Origin: Mageeibacillus sp. UBA1212
Lineage (GTDB): Bacteria > Bacillota > Clostridia > UBA1212
Direction of reading: 5' to 3'
Assembly: GCA_002309655.1 (NCBI GenBank)
Contig: DBXM01000053.1
Span: 1-15,906 of the forward strand
Length of the DNA stretch: 15,906 nt
In this document: piece by piece, positions 1 through 6,742 of the stretch
How positions within the stretch are numbered: the stretch's first letter is position 1
How the letters are laid out: every line of letters starts with the position of its first letter
The notes under the pieces: generated by a model
Seen by the model: only the letters and a program-made list of their open reading frames with translations
Database searches by the model: none
Told to the model about the DNA's origin: nothing
Translations under genes and position numbers: made by a program

Positions 1-94
1 TTTTTGGACAACTTAAGCATATCACAAAGGCAGGTCTTATGGATATTTTTTTCAAAACCTATCCGACCTAATCTCCGTCAAAATTTTACACCAT

Positions 95-143
95 CTTCAT
101 ACGTAGCATTCATCCGTATGAAGCGAAGGTAGCTTTTCGCTTC
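95..143. repeat. Two overlapping, mutually exclusive inverted repeats
   Basis: CTTCATACG (95-103) is the exact reverse complement of CGTATGAAG (115-123), with an 11-base loop. GAAGCGAA (120-127) is the exact reverse complement of TTCGCTTC (136-143); two G-U pairs extend it down to the 4-base loop TAGC. The two stems share bases 120-123, so in RNA only one could form fully at a time. No T-run follows the second stem, and the set lies upstream of the predicted promoter at 178-207. It could be a switch in a transcript entering from the left, or a double operator read as DNA. Confidence 0.6.
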
Positions 144-177
144 ACGCAATTGCTAAGCAGATAACTGCTGAAAGTTA

Positions 178-207
178 TTGAATGGAAGTCGATTTAGATG
201 GTATAAT
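178..207 (+). promoter_or_regulatory. Sigma-A-like promoter for the RyR/TIR operon
   Basis: The -35 box is TTGAAT (178-183), the spacer is 18 bases, and the -10 box is a perfect TATAAT (202-207) preceded by TGG, an extended -10. The predicted transcription start is near 214, giving a leader of about 175 bases before the first ATG at 389. The inverted repeat ATAACT/AGTTAT (161-166 and 173-178) abuts the -35 box and may be an operator. Confidence 0.65.
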
Positions 208-338
208 ACCTTTACGCTTACAAATACACCTGTTTAGTTGGTTTGTATTCCGCACAATAACAACAGCCGCGCCAAGACGAAATATGGCGAGATTATTGAG
301 ATGAATCTACGGGTACAAGATATAGGAAGGATTAATTG

Positions 339-398
339 ATGTGTAATCAGTTTGTGCCAGGTTTCAAAATTGAAAGAGGGAAAACAGTATGGCCTTAA
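339..398 (+). CDS. Possible 19-residue leader ORF overlapping the next gene
   Basis: ATG at 339 is preceded by AGGAAGG (323-329) at good spacing and opens a 19-codon frame ending at TAA 396-398. It therefore runs through the ATG of the following gene (389) in another frame. A second short frame (ATG 301, 12 codons) ends at TGA 337-339, which overlaps this ATG by one base. Such overlaps are typical of translational coupling, so the peptide may set translation of the membrane gene. The frame is short enough to arise by chance, and no homology is recognised. Confidence 0.25.
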   Translation: MCNQFVPGFKIERGKTVWP

Positions 399-2383
399 CT
401 TGCTTTTTTATTGGAATAGCGATACTGGCAGCCGGAATTGTATTTGCCATAAAAAACCGGTTTAACCCGGCAAGATGGACGGCGAGCATGACCACCGCGA
501 TTTTTTTCGCGACTTTTGCGATGATCCTTCCGACTTGGGTGCAAAGCGGCGGAGATGAACTCACTGTTCCGTCACTTAACGCGTTGGCCTCGTCGCTTTT
601 CTACAGTTTCAAATCCTTAACCGGAAGTGCGGACCTGCTTCAACTTGAAAAAATATCACTGGAGGGCGGACTCAAAACCGCATATTTGTGCGTTAATTAC
701 ATTGCTTTCATAGCGGCGCCGCTTATGGTTTCGAGTTTGCTGATTTCTTTTATCGGAGACGCCGCCGAAAGAATCAGATATTTTTTCAGCTTTTCGCCGA
801 GATGCTGTGTGTTTTCCGGAGTGAATTCAAACTCGGTAACGCTTGCAAAAAACATAGCAAAAGAAAAAGGACGGAAAACATTTGTTTTTTGCAACTCAAA
901 AGACGCAGATAAGGAACTGCGTGTTCAGGCCAGGGAGTTGGGCGGAATCTTACTGTACAAAAAGTGTAGCAATTTGAAGCCTGCCGCCAGGTTCAAGGAG
1001 TTTGAGTATTATCTTGTTTCAGGTCATGAGGATGAGAACATCGAGATGGCTGAGGGCGTCATTTCATTGACGGATAAAATGAAGCGAGAGTCAATAACTG
1101 TCAACGCTTTCGTTGAAAACGGGACAAACGTCCAGTTTTTGGAGAGTCTGGCGAATTCAAAGAACAACGGCAGTAAAATAAAGATACGTCTAAGATGTAT
1201 CGATGTGGTCATGCTTCTTTGCAACAAAATAGTATACGAATTTCCGCTTTTTGACCTGGCAAAAGACAATCGAAACATATCGGTTGCAATAGTGGGCTGT
1301 GGAAAAATCGGTATGTCTATGCTGAAAACTGTGTACTATGCGGGGGTAATTGACGGTTATTCACTGAAAATCAAAGTTTATGATAGAATTGCTAAAAGAA
1401 TAGAACAAGAGTTTTACGCCAAGTGCCCGGAAATTAAAAATGACAAGACGGTTGAGTTTATAGAGGTAGATGTCAACAGCGTTGAATTTAAAACTAAGCT
1501 TAAAGAATACAGCGGTGATGCAACGTATGTGGTCGTCTCAATGACGGATGATCAACTGAATCTGTCAATTGCGGATAGACTGTGCGGATTATTCCGGCGA
1601 TGGAGAGACTTCGATAATAACGCAGTGCCTCAGATATTCACGAGAATATCGTCTGACATAAAAGCGCAACCGCTAACAAACAATATCGAATTTATAAATG
1701 GTCGCCATATACATTTGTTCGGCGCGTCGGAATCCCTTCTTTCGAACACAACGTTGTTCAATTCGAATCTGGAAAATCTGGCGTTTGCGGTGCACCTTGC
1801 TTATGCCAAAGCATTAGGTGATGATTGCGGTTCCGGAAAATACCAAGAGGCTTGGTGTGATTTTCAGAATAATGAGTACAATCGGCGGTTATCCGTAGGC
1901 GCTGCGCTTCACATTCCGGCAAAAATAAAAATCTGTCTGGGAGATGATGCTGATTGCAAAAATTTGCTTTCAGATGAAGCGCTCGGCAAGTTTTCGAAAA
2001 AGGTGAAAGAACCCGGAATGGTTGAAAAGCTGGCGGCTTGCGAGCATGAGCGATGGGTGGCGTTCATGAAGGCAGATGGATATGAGCCGTTTGAAAGCTT
2101 TGACGAAATGAGGAAACTTAAAAAAGACTATGACTCAGCAAGTCCGAAAGAAAAGGAAAAGTGGAAGATGCACAAGGACGAAATCTCCAAGGTTCACGGT
2201 TGCATTACGGACTGGAAAGACCTGGATGATTTGTCTGCTTTCTTGAAACAGGAATACGGCGTTGAGAAAGAGTTCAAACCTTTTGATATGGTTATTTCAG
2301 GCAAAATTCCTGAAATCGTGAGAAAAGCACGAGAAATCGAAGCGGAGAGGCTGGCAAGAATCGGGGTTAGAAAGCAAAAATGA
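389..2383 (+). CDS. Membrane protein with Rossmann (TrkA-N-like) domains and C-terminal RyR domain
   Basis: The protein has 664 residues. Membrane helices are visible at about 4-21, 33-50 and 98-123, with an amphipathic stretch at 60-80 between the second and third that sits where a channel pore loop would be; no potassium-channel TVGYG-type filter is present. Two Rossmann-like units follow. The first starts near 139 with a worn glycine motif (SGVNSNS); the second starts at 298 with an intact GCGKIG (303-308), the fingerprint of a dinucleotide-binding TrkA-N/RCK domain. The C-terminal part (about 497-613) has bacterial RyR-domain signatures: NRRLSVGAALHIPAK, EHERW (552-556) and HGCITDW (603-609). 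A likely role is a nucleotide-gated channel or membrane effector, which is inference. The start is supported by GAAAGAGGG at 372-380. The gene overlaps the TIR gene by 4 bases, so the two are probably translated together. It is AT-richer than the genes after 4900. Confidence 0.8.
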   Translation: MALTCFFIGIAILAAGIVFAIKNRFNPARWTASMTTAIFFATFAMILPTWVQSGGDELTVPSLNALASSLFYSFKSLTGSADLLQLEKISLEGGLKTAYLCVNYIAFIAAPLMVSSLLISFIGDAAERIRYFFSFSPRCCVFSGVNSNSVTLAKNIAKEKGRKTFVFCNSKDADKELRVQARELGGILLYKKCSNLKPAARFKEFEYYLVSGHEDENIEMAEGVISLTDKMKRESITVNAFVENGTNVQFLESLANSKNNGSKIKIRLRCIDVVMLLCNKIVYEFPLFDLAKDNRNISVAIVGCGKIGMSMLKTVYYAGVIDGYSLKIKVYDRIAKRIEQEFYAKCPEIKNDKTVEFIEVDVNSVEFKTKLKEYSGDATYVVVSMTDDQLNLSIADRLCGLFRRWRDFDNNAVPQIFTRISSDIKAQPLTNNIEFINGRHIHLFGASESLLSNTTLFNSNLENLAFAVHLAYAKALGDDCGSGKYQEAWCDFQNNEYNRRLSVGAALHIPAKIKICLGDDADCKNLLSDEALGKFSKKVKEPGMVEKLAACEHERWVAFMKADGYEPFESFDEMRKLKKDYDSASPKEKEKWKMHKDEISKVHGCITDWKDLDDLSAFLKQEYGVEKEFKPFDMVISGKIPEIVRKAREIEAERLARIGVRKQK

Positions 2384-4863
2384 TTTTTATTTCATACAGC
2401 AGCAAAGACAGAATACTGGCTGATGAACTGAAGCGAATGCTGGAAAACAACGGCATGGAATGCTGGATGGCTCCGATGTCCATTCCGGCCGGAAGCAGTT
2501 ATGCGATTGAAATTCCACAAGCAATTAAAAGTTGCAGCGCTTTTGTTCTGCTATTGTCGGAAAACTCCCAAAACTCCAAGTGGGTGCCTAAAGAGGTGGA
2601 TACCGCTCTCGGGTATGAAAGGATAGTCATTCCTTTTCACGTGGACGAATCCGATATTAACGAGCAGTTTAATTTCAGGCTGACGGACGTTCAGCGCGTT
2701 GAGGCCTTCAACAGACGGTCGGAGGCCTACCGCGAACTGGTGGAGAGACTGCGGCCGATTGTGGAGAATCCCGGATTGTATTCGACGCCGTCCGACTCAA
2801 AAAGCTCAGTCGCAGAGAAGTACAACGCAAAAACAACGGCTATAAAAGATACACCGTACGGCAGGGGGAACCGTCAAAACAGCGGAGCCGACAATAAGCA
2901 AAAAAAGAACAAAGGCAGTCTGTTCGCGATTCTGGGGCTGTGTATTGCGGGAATTGCCGTGGCGTTACTGTTATTCTTCGTTATTAACGGCATCGTCAAA
3001 AAGATTGGGAATATAAAAGAAAACGGGGAAAAAACGGCGGTTACCGATACGGCGACGCTGCCCGGTAATACCCCGAATACGGATCCGGATCCGAATACGA
3101 ATACGAATACGGACGCTTCGCCGGCTCCGGGATCGGATACAGGTTCAGAACCCGCCGCAGGAACTCCGTCGCAAGAAACGGTGGGGACTGCTTATTTCTA
3201 CTCCGATAAGAACGGAACACGTATCGTTACGCTTTCGACCGACAAAGGAAACGGAACAGCCGGCGCGGTTTGGCAGTCTTTTTCGGCAGGCGGATACAGC
3301 AGAATTAATCTTACAGGGATAATAACGGAGAAAAACTCCGACGGCGGAATAAAGATTGTATGGACCGGAGAAGAATCCGAGGTGCTTCCGGAAGGTACTT
3401 CGTGGACGCCGGTCGGATCGTCTACCGTATCAGGCGACGAGACGACATTTTCCCGCGGCGAACTGGAAATGACTGCTTTTTCGGACGATTCTTACATGAT
3501 ACGAAGCGCCGACGATTTGCTGAAACTTGTCAATTCGGACGGTATTTTCGTGCTTGCGAACGATATTGATCTCGGCGGGACAAAACGGTCGCCTATTGCC
3601 GGTTTTAGCGGAGTGTTGGCGGGAAACGGATTTACCATATCTAATCTTAAAATTGAATCCGCTTCGGGAAATGCGGGACTCTTTTCGGATCTTGCCGGTT
3701 TTGTCGCCGACTTGAAAATTGAAAACGCGTCGGTCACCGTGACGGGAAAGAGCGAAAATGTCGGAATTCTGTGCGGAGTTCTTTCGGGTAACGCGACTGG
3801 CATTTCCGTTTCAGGCGTTGTTCGTGCCGAAAAGTCTGAAAAAGTAGGCGGCGTTACCGGTTGGGCGCAACGGACTATGCCGTATGACGATATGTCTTTG
3901 ACCAACTTCTCGTCCGATGCTGAAGTGCACGGGGAGAAAAACGTAGGAGGCATCGCAGGCTATATTTCTGGCGAAATTTCCGATTTCCGGATCGCCGACT
4001 CTTTAAACCGCGGGGCGGTAACCGCAAGCGGTGAAAACGCAGGAGGGATAGCCGGCTCGGTTGAAGTAATTCATTTCGGAATAGTAATCATTTCGAATTC
4101 GCGCAACACGGGTGATATTTCCGGGAAATACAACGTGGGAGGAATCGTCGGATCGGCGACGTCAAAAGACCGCGAAGCATCAAAAATCGATACTTGCGCA
4201 TGTTCCGCGACTGTAAAAGGAGAAGCCTTTGCCGGATGTATCGCTGGCTGTCTTACAAGAATTCGTGTTGACGAATGCTCAAACAAAGGAGCCACACTTG
4301 AAGTTACAGGCTATTATGTTGAGGATAATAAACACTACGCTTACGCCGGTGGATTCGTTGGCCTTGGCAGTTCGGTTTTCAACTGTACGAACGAGGTGGA
4401 AGTAAATTATTCCGGGAATGGCGGCTATGTCGGAGGCATTATCGGGTGCGCTTACAGCGAAACCGATACAATCGAGATCAGGAATGTTGCCAACAATATG
4501 AAAGTTTCCGGCGAGGATTATGTCGGCGGAATTGCAGGCTATGTTCGAGGTTATTATGCGGACATCCTGTTTGAAAAAGCGGAAAACCACGGCGACGTTA
4601 CCGCAAGAGGCAATTATGCAGGAGGAATTGCGGGAAACTGCAACTCTAACGACTTTTGGGGCACTACGTTCTATTTATATGACTCGTTCAACGAAAATGC
4701 AGTCAGCGGAAAGAAGTATGTCGGAGGCCTGTTCGGAGTAGTTAATTTCTCGTTTGATGATGAAGGGCACGTTGTAACCGGGTGCAATTCAACGGGAGAA
4801 GTCAGCGGAGAAAGCGATACCGGCAAGCTTGTGGGATACAGCCACGGAGTATCTTTTGAGTAA
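2380..4863 (+). CDS. TIR domain protein with one membrane helix and external GLUG repeats
   Basis: The protein has 827 residues. Residues 1-110 form a TIR domain of the bacterial TIR_2 type: the start MIFISYSSKD, the BB-loop region APMSIPAGSSYA, and SKWVPKEVD with Glu72 at the position of the catalytic glutamate of TIR NADases. A basic stretch precedes a membrane helix at about 181-204. Next come a low-complexity Asn/Thr/Asp/Pro linker (about 225-265) and an external segment ending in a GLUG-type entry motif (about 372-426). At least ten (V/A)GGIxG-like GLUG cores follow, at about 489, 522, 554, 587, 618, 656, 684, 715, 747 and 781. GLUG repeats are known from Gram-positive surface proteins and IgA peptidase-like proteins. 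The layout suggests an internal NAD-cleaving domain driven by an external sensor or adhesin; activity is inferred. The ATG lies inside the end of the preceding gene (ATGA), so translational coupling is expected. Confidence 0.85.
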   Translation: MIFISYSSKDRILADELKRMLENNGMECWMAPMSIPAGSSYAIEIPQAIKSCSAFVLLLSENSQNSKWVPKEVDTALGYERIVIPFHVDESDINEQFNFRLTDVQRVEAFNRRSEAYRELVERLRPIVENPGLYSTPSDSKSSVAEKYNAKTTAIKDTPYGRGNRQNSGADNKQKKNKGSLFAILGLCIAGIAVALLLFFVINGIVKKIGNIKENGEKTAVTDTATLPGNTPNTDPDPNTNTNTDASPAPGSDTGSEPAAGTPSQETVGTAYFYSDKNGTRIVTLSTDKGNGTAGAVWQSFSAGGYSRINLTGIITEKNSDGGIKIVWTGEESEVLPEGTSWTPVGSSTVSGDETTFSRGELEMTAFSDDSYMIRSADDLLKLVNSDGIFVLANDIDLGGTKRSPIAGFSGVLAGNGFTISNLKIESASGNAGLFSDLAGFVADLKIENASVTVTGKSENVGILCGVLSGNATGISVSGVVRAEKSEKVGGVTGWAQRTMPYDDMSLTNFSSDAEVHGEKNVGGIAGYISGEISDFRIADSLNRGAVTASGENAGGIAGSVEVIHFGIVIISNSRNTGDISGKYNVGGIVGSATSKDREASKIDTCACSATVKGEAFAGCIAGCLTRIRVDECSNKGATLEVTGYYVEDNKHYAYAGGFVGLGSSVFNCTNEVEVNYSGNGGYVGGIIGCAYSETDTIEIRNVANNMKVSGEDYVGGIAGYVRGYYADILFEKAENHGDVTARGNYAGGIAGNCNSNDFWGTTFYLYDSFNENAVSGKKYVGGLFGVVNFSFDDEGHVVTGCNSTGEVSGESDTGKLVGYSHGVSFE
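3073..3114 (+). repeat. Hexanucleotide repeat encoding the Asn-Thr/Asp-Pro linker
   Basis: Seven in-frame six-base units of the type (CCG/ACG)+(AAT/GAT) follow each other, including three perfect AATACG copies at 3094-3111. The unit is two codons, so gain or loss of copies would change linker length without breaking the frame. The linker joins the membrane helix to the external part. Confidence 0.6.
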
Positions 4864-4903
4864 AAATCTTATGTTGTTATAGGTTGATATGTGGTAAATG
4901 AAA

Positions 4904-4942
4904 GCGGCGCCTCCCGCCCGGACAAAAAGCGGGAGGCGCCGC
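4904..4942 (-). terminator. Strong hairpin terminator between convergent genes
   Basis: GCGGCGCCTCCCGC (4904-4917) is the exact reverse complement of 4929-4942: a perfect 14-base-pair stem with an 11-base loop. Read on the minus strand it lies about 30 bases after the aminotransferase stop and is followed by TTTCATTT, as expected of a rho-independent terminator. On the plus strand no clean T-run follows, so it may only weakly end the TIR operon. A perfect 12-base palindrome, CTTATATATAAG (4947-4958), lies between this hairpin and the aminotransferase stop. Confidence 0.75.
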
Positions 4943-4971
4943 GCCCCTTATATATAAGCCCAAAAACAAAG

Positions 4972-6486
4972 TTACCTCTGCCTGTAGTGCGCGAAAAAGT
5001 CCTTCATCTTTTCGGCCGCGTCCTCGAGCACTTCGATGCGGGGCAGGTAGACTACGCGGAAGTGGTCGGGCTCGGGCCAGTTGAAGCCGCCGCCGTGGAT
5101 GATCAGGATCTTCTTCTCGCGGAGGAGGTCGAGGGCGAATTTTTCGTCGTTCGTGATGTTGAAGCGGGCCGTGTCGATCTTCGGGAAGATGTAGAAGGCG
5201 GCCTTGGGCTTGACGGCGGTGATGCCGGGGATGTCGTTGAGGGCCTTCCAGATGAAGTCGCGCTGCTCGAAAATGCGGCCGCCGGGAACGGTGTAGGTTT
5301 TGACGCTCTGGTAGCCGCCGAGCGCAGTCTGAACGACCGACTGGGCGGGAACGTTGGAGCAGAGGCGCATGTTGGCGAGCATGTTGAGGCCCTGGATGTA
5401 GTCTGTGGCGAGGCTTTTGTTGCCGCTGAGGACCATCCAGCCGATGCGGAAGCCCGCGATCATGTGTGATTTGGAGAGGCCGCTGAACGTGACGCAGAAA
5501 AGGTCGGGAGCGAGCGAGGCGATCGAGATGTGTTCGAGACCGTCCATCACGAGGCGGTCGTAGATCTCGTCGGAGAAGATGATCAGGTTGTTGGCGCGGG
5601 CGACTTCGACAATCTGTTCGAGAACGTCGCGGGGGTAGAGGGCGCCGGTGGGGTTGTTCGGGTTGATGATGACGATGGCCTTGGTGCGCGGGGTGACCTT
5701 CTTTTTGATGTCGGCGATGTCCGGGTACCATTCGGCCTGTTCGTCGCAGCGGTAGTGAACGGCGCGGCCGCCGGCAAGGGTGACGCACGCGGTCCAGAGC
5801 GGGTAGTCGGGGGAGGGAATGAGCACCTCGTCGCCGGAGTCGAGAAGGGCCTGCATGCTCAGGTTGATGAGCTCGCTGACGCCGTTGCCGGTGTAGACGT
5901 CTTCGATGGCGACGTTCGGGACGTTCTTGAGCTGGGAGTACTGCATGATCGCCTTGCGGGCGCTGAAAAGGCCCTTCGAGTCGGAGTAGCCCTCGCAGTC
6001 GGTGAGCTGCATGCGCATGTCGTAAATGACCTCGTCAGGCGTGCGGAAGCCGAAGGGAGCCGGGTTGCCGATGTTGAGCTTGAGAACGTGGGTGCCCTGG
6101 CTCTCCATAACGGCGGCGGTGTCGACGACAGGACCTCTGACGTCGTAGAGAACGTTGTCGAGCTTGGCGGACTTGCTGAAGGTGCGCTTGCCGGGCGCTG
6201 CGGGAATCACGGAGGTTCCGTTTGTTCCGGAGGTTGCGGCTGTTGCGGGAACGTCTTTTGTTCCTGCCAGCCAGTCCGGGTCTACGCCGAAAATGTCGGC
6301 GAAAAGTTCAATTACGCCGCGCCGCGGGACGGTTTTTCCGGAAATGTACTGCGAAAGGCGGCTTTTTCCGATTGTTGCGCCTTTTTGTTCGGCAAGCCGT
6401 ATTAAATCGACCTGTTTGTAGTTGTTTTGTTCAAGAAGTGAATTCAGCCTGTCGGCGAAAATTGAACCGGAAAATGAACTGTCCAT
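4972..6486 (-). CDS. XRE-type DNA-binding domain fused to AlaA-like alanine/aspartate aminotransferase
   Basis: From the ATG at 6486 the protein has 504 residues. Residues 10-65 are an XRE/Cro helix-turn-helix (KQVDLIRLAEQ, then SRLSQYISGKTVPRRG). A linker rich in Ala, Thr, Ser and Pro (about 76-100) leads to a complete fold-type I PLP aminotransferase (105-504), close to E. coli AlaA/YfbQ in remembered motifs such as LDNVLYDVRGPV and LKLNIGNPAPFGF. Visible active-site elements are NPNNPTG (275-281), SDEIYD (305-310), Lys339 in SGLSKS as the Schiff-base lysine, and Arg477 in DHFRVVYLPR for the substrate carboxylate. It should interconvert pyruvate/alanine using glutamate; the HTH suggests it also binds DNA, perhaps regulating itself. 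ATG 6486 is preferred over TTG 6489 because GAGGG lies 8 bases upstream. It is divergent from truA. Similar XRE-aminotransferase fusions are known in Firmicutes. Confidence 0.9.
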   Translation of the reverse strand: MDSSFSGSIFADRLNSLLEQNNYKQVDLIRLAEQKGATIGKSRLSQYISGKTVPRRGVIELFADIFGVDPDWLAGTKDVPATAATSGTNGTSVIPAAPGKRTFSKSAKLDNVLYDVRGPVVDTAAVMESQGTHVLKLNIGNPAPFGFRTPDEVIYDMRMQLTDCEGYSDSKGLFSARKAIMQYSQLKNVPNVAIEDVYTGNGVSELINLSMQALLDSGDEVLIPSPDYPLWTACVTLAGGRAVHYRCDEQAEWYPDIADIKKKVTPRTKAIVIINPNNPTGALYPRDVLEQIVEVARANNLIIFSDEIYDRLVMDGLEHISIASLAPDLFCVTFSGLSKSHMIAGFRIGWMVLSGNKSLATDYIQGLNMLANMRLCSNVPAQSVVQTALGGYQSVKTYTVPGGRIFEQRDFIWKALNDIPGITAVKPKAAFYIFPKIDTARFNITNDEKFALDLLREKKILIIHGGGFNWPEPDHFRVVYLPRIEVLEDAAEKMKDFFAHYRQR

Positions 6487-6499
6487 CAATTAATCCCTC

Positions 6500-6531
6500 G
6501 CAAAAATGAAATTTTGCCCGTAATAAGCGGG
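6500..6531. promoter_or_regulatory. Inverted repeats in the aminotransferase leader, candidate operator
   Basis: GCAAAA (6500-6505) and TTTTGC (6512-6517) form one inverted repeat, and CCCG (6517-6520) with CGGG (6528-6531) a second. Both fall between the predicted transcription start and the ATG of the XRE-aminotransferase gene. The DNA-binding domain of that protein makes autoregulation here plausible. The arms are short, so this is only a candidate. Confidence 0.3.
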
Positions 6532-6541
6532 AATTGAGGGG

Positions 6542-6570
6542 ATTATATAACGAATCGAGCGGTTTTGCAA
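6542..6570 (-). promoter_or_regulatory. Promoter of the XRE-aminotransferase gene
   Basis: On the minus strand TTGCAA (6570-6565) is followed after exactly 17 bases by TATAAT (6547-6542). The predicted start is near 6535, about 50 bases before the ATG. It fits a sigma-A promoter well. Confidence 0.65.
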
Positions 6571-6630
6571 GCGGAAAAATGAACAACACAAAATAAAAAG
6601 TTCAATTTAGCGCACAATTTGCCTAAACAA

Positions 6631-6646
6631 CGGTTAAAATCAACCG
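6631..6646. repeat. Inverted repeat CGGTT/AACCG between divergent genes
   Basis: CGGTT (6631-6635) and AACCG (6642-6646) form a symmetric 5-base-pair inverted repeat with a 6-base AT-rich centre, about 40 bases upstream of the truA -35 box. It is a possible regulator site, but the arms are short. Confidence 0.25.
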
Positions 6647-6684
6647 CAATCCAAGCAAAACAGGACAACACTATAATATATTAA

Positions 6685-6713
6685 TTGATACACGAGCCCC
6701 CTTATGGTAGAAT
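6685..6713 (+). promoter_or_regulatory. Promoter of truA
   Basis: TTGATA (6685-6690), a 17-base spacer and TAGAAT (6708-6713) with an upstream TGG (extended -10) form a good sigma-A promoter. The transcription start would be near 6720, leaving about 23 bases with the ribosome binding site AGAGGAGGG before the ATG. A second TATAAT at 6672-6677 lacks a recognisable -35 box at normal spacing. Confidence 0.6.
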
Positions 6714-6742
6714 TGAGCCGTAAACAGAGGAGGGCCGAACCT

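Larger units (their letters stand above)
1..388. other. Upstream region of the RyR/TIR operon
   Basis: This stretch has no convincing full gene. It holds two overlapping inverted repeats (95-143), further small inverted repeats (156-178), a sigma-A-like promoter (178-207), an imperfect stem (223-249) and a chain of very short ORFs that leads into the first gene. Two frames are open from the left edge: one runs to a TAG at 130-132 and one to a TAA at 69-71. Either could be the tail of a gene cut by the window edge, but neither is recognisable. Base composition is AT-rich compared with the region after 4900. Confidence 0.6.

Noticed and set aside
1..132. Open frame from the left edge to TAG at 130-132
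   Set aside because: About 43 codons of unrecognised sequence; another frame is also open to 69-71. There is no basis to choose or to call a gene.
389..2383. Simple call as a Trk potassium-uptake regulator (TrkA)
   Set aside because: TrkA is soluble and lacks an RyR domain. This protein has N-terminal membrane helices, a C-terminal RyR domain and a TIR partner.
2380..4863. Call as a known Thoeris ThsB protein
   Set aside because: The TIR domain is fused to a membrane helix and GLUG repeats, and the neighbour is not a SLOG-containing ThsA. It may be related in logic but is not the described system.
4877..5788. Long open frame overlapping the aminotransferase in another frame of the same strand (303 codons)
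   Set aside because: It is rich in Arg, Pro and His, as expected of a shifted frame in GC-rich DNA. The overlapping aminotransferase frame has full family motifs.
5530..6405. Long plus-strand frame antisense to the aminotransferase
   Set aside because: The Val/Gly/Asp-rich translation is a shadow of codon bias on the other strand; no ribosome binding site or motif supports it.
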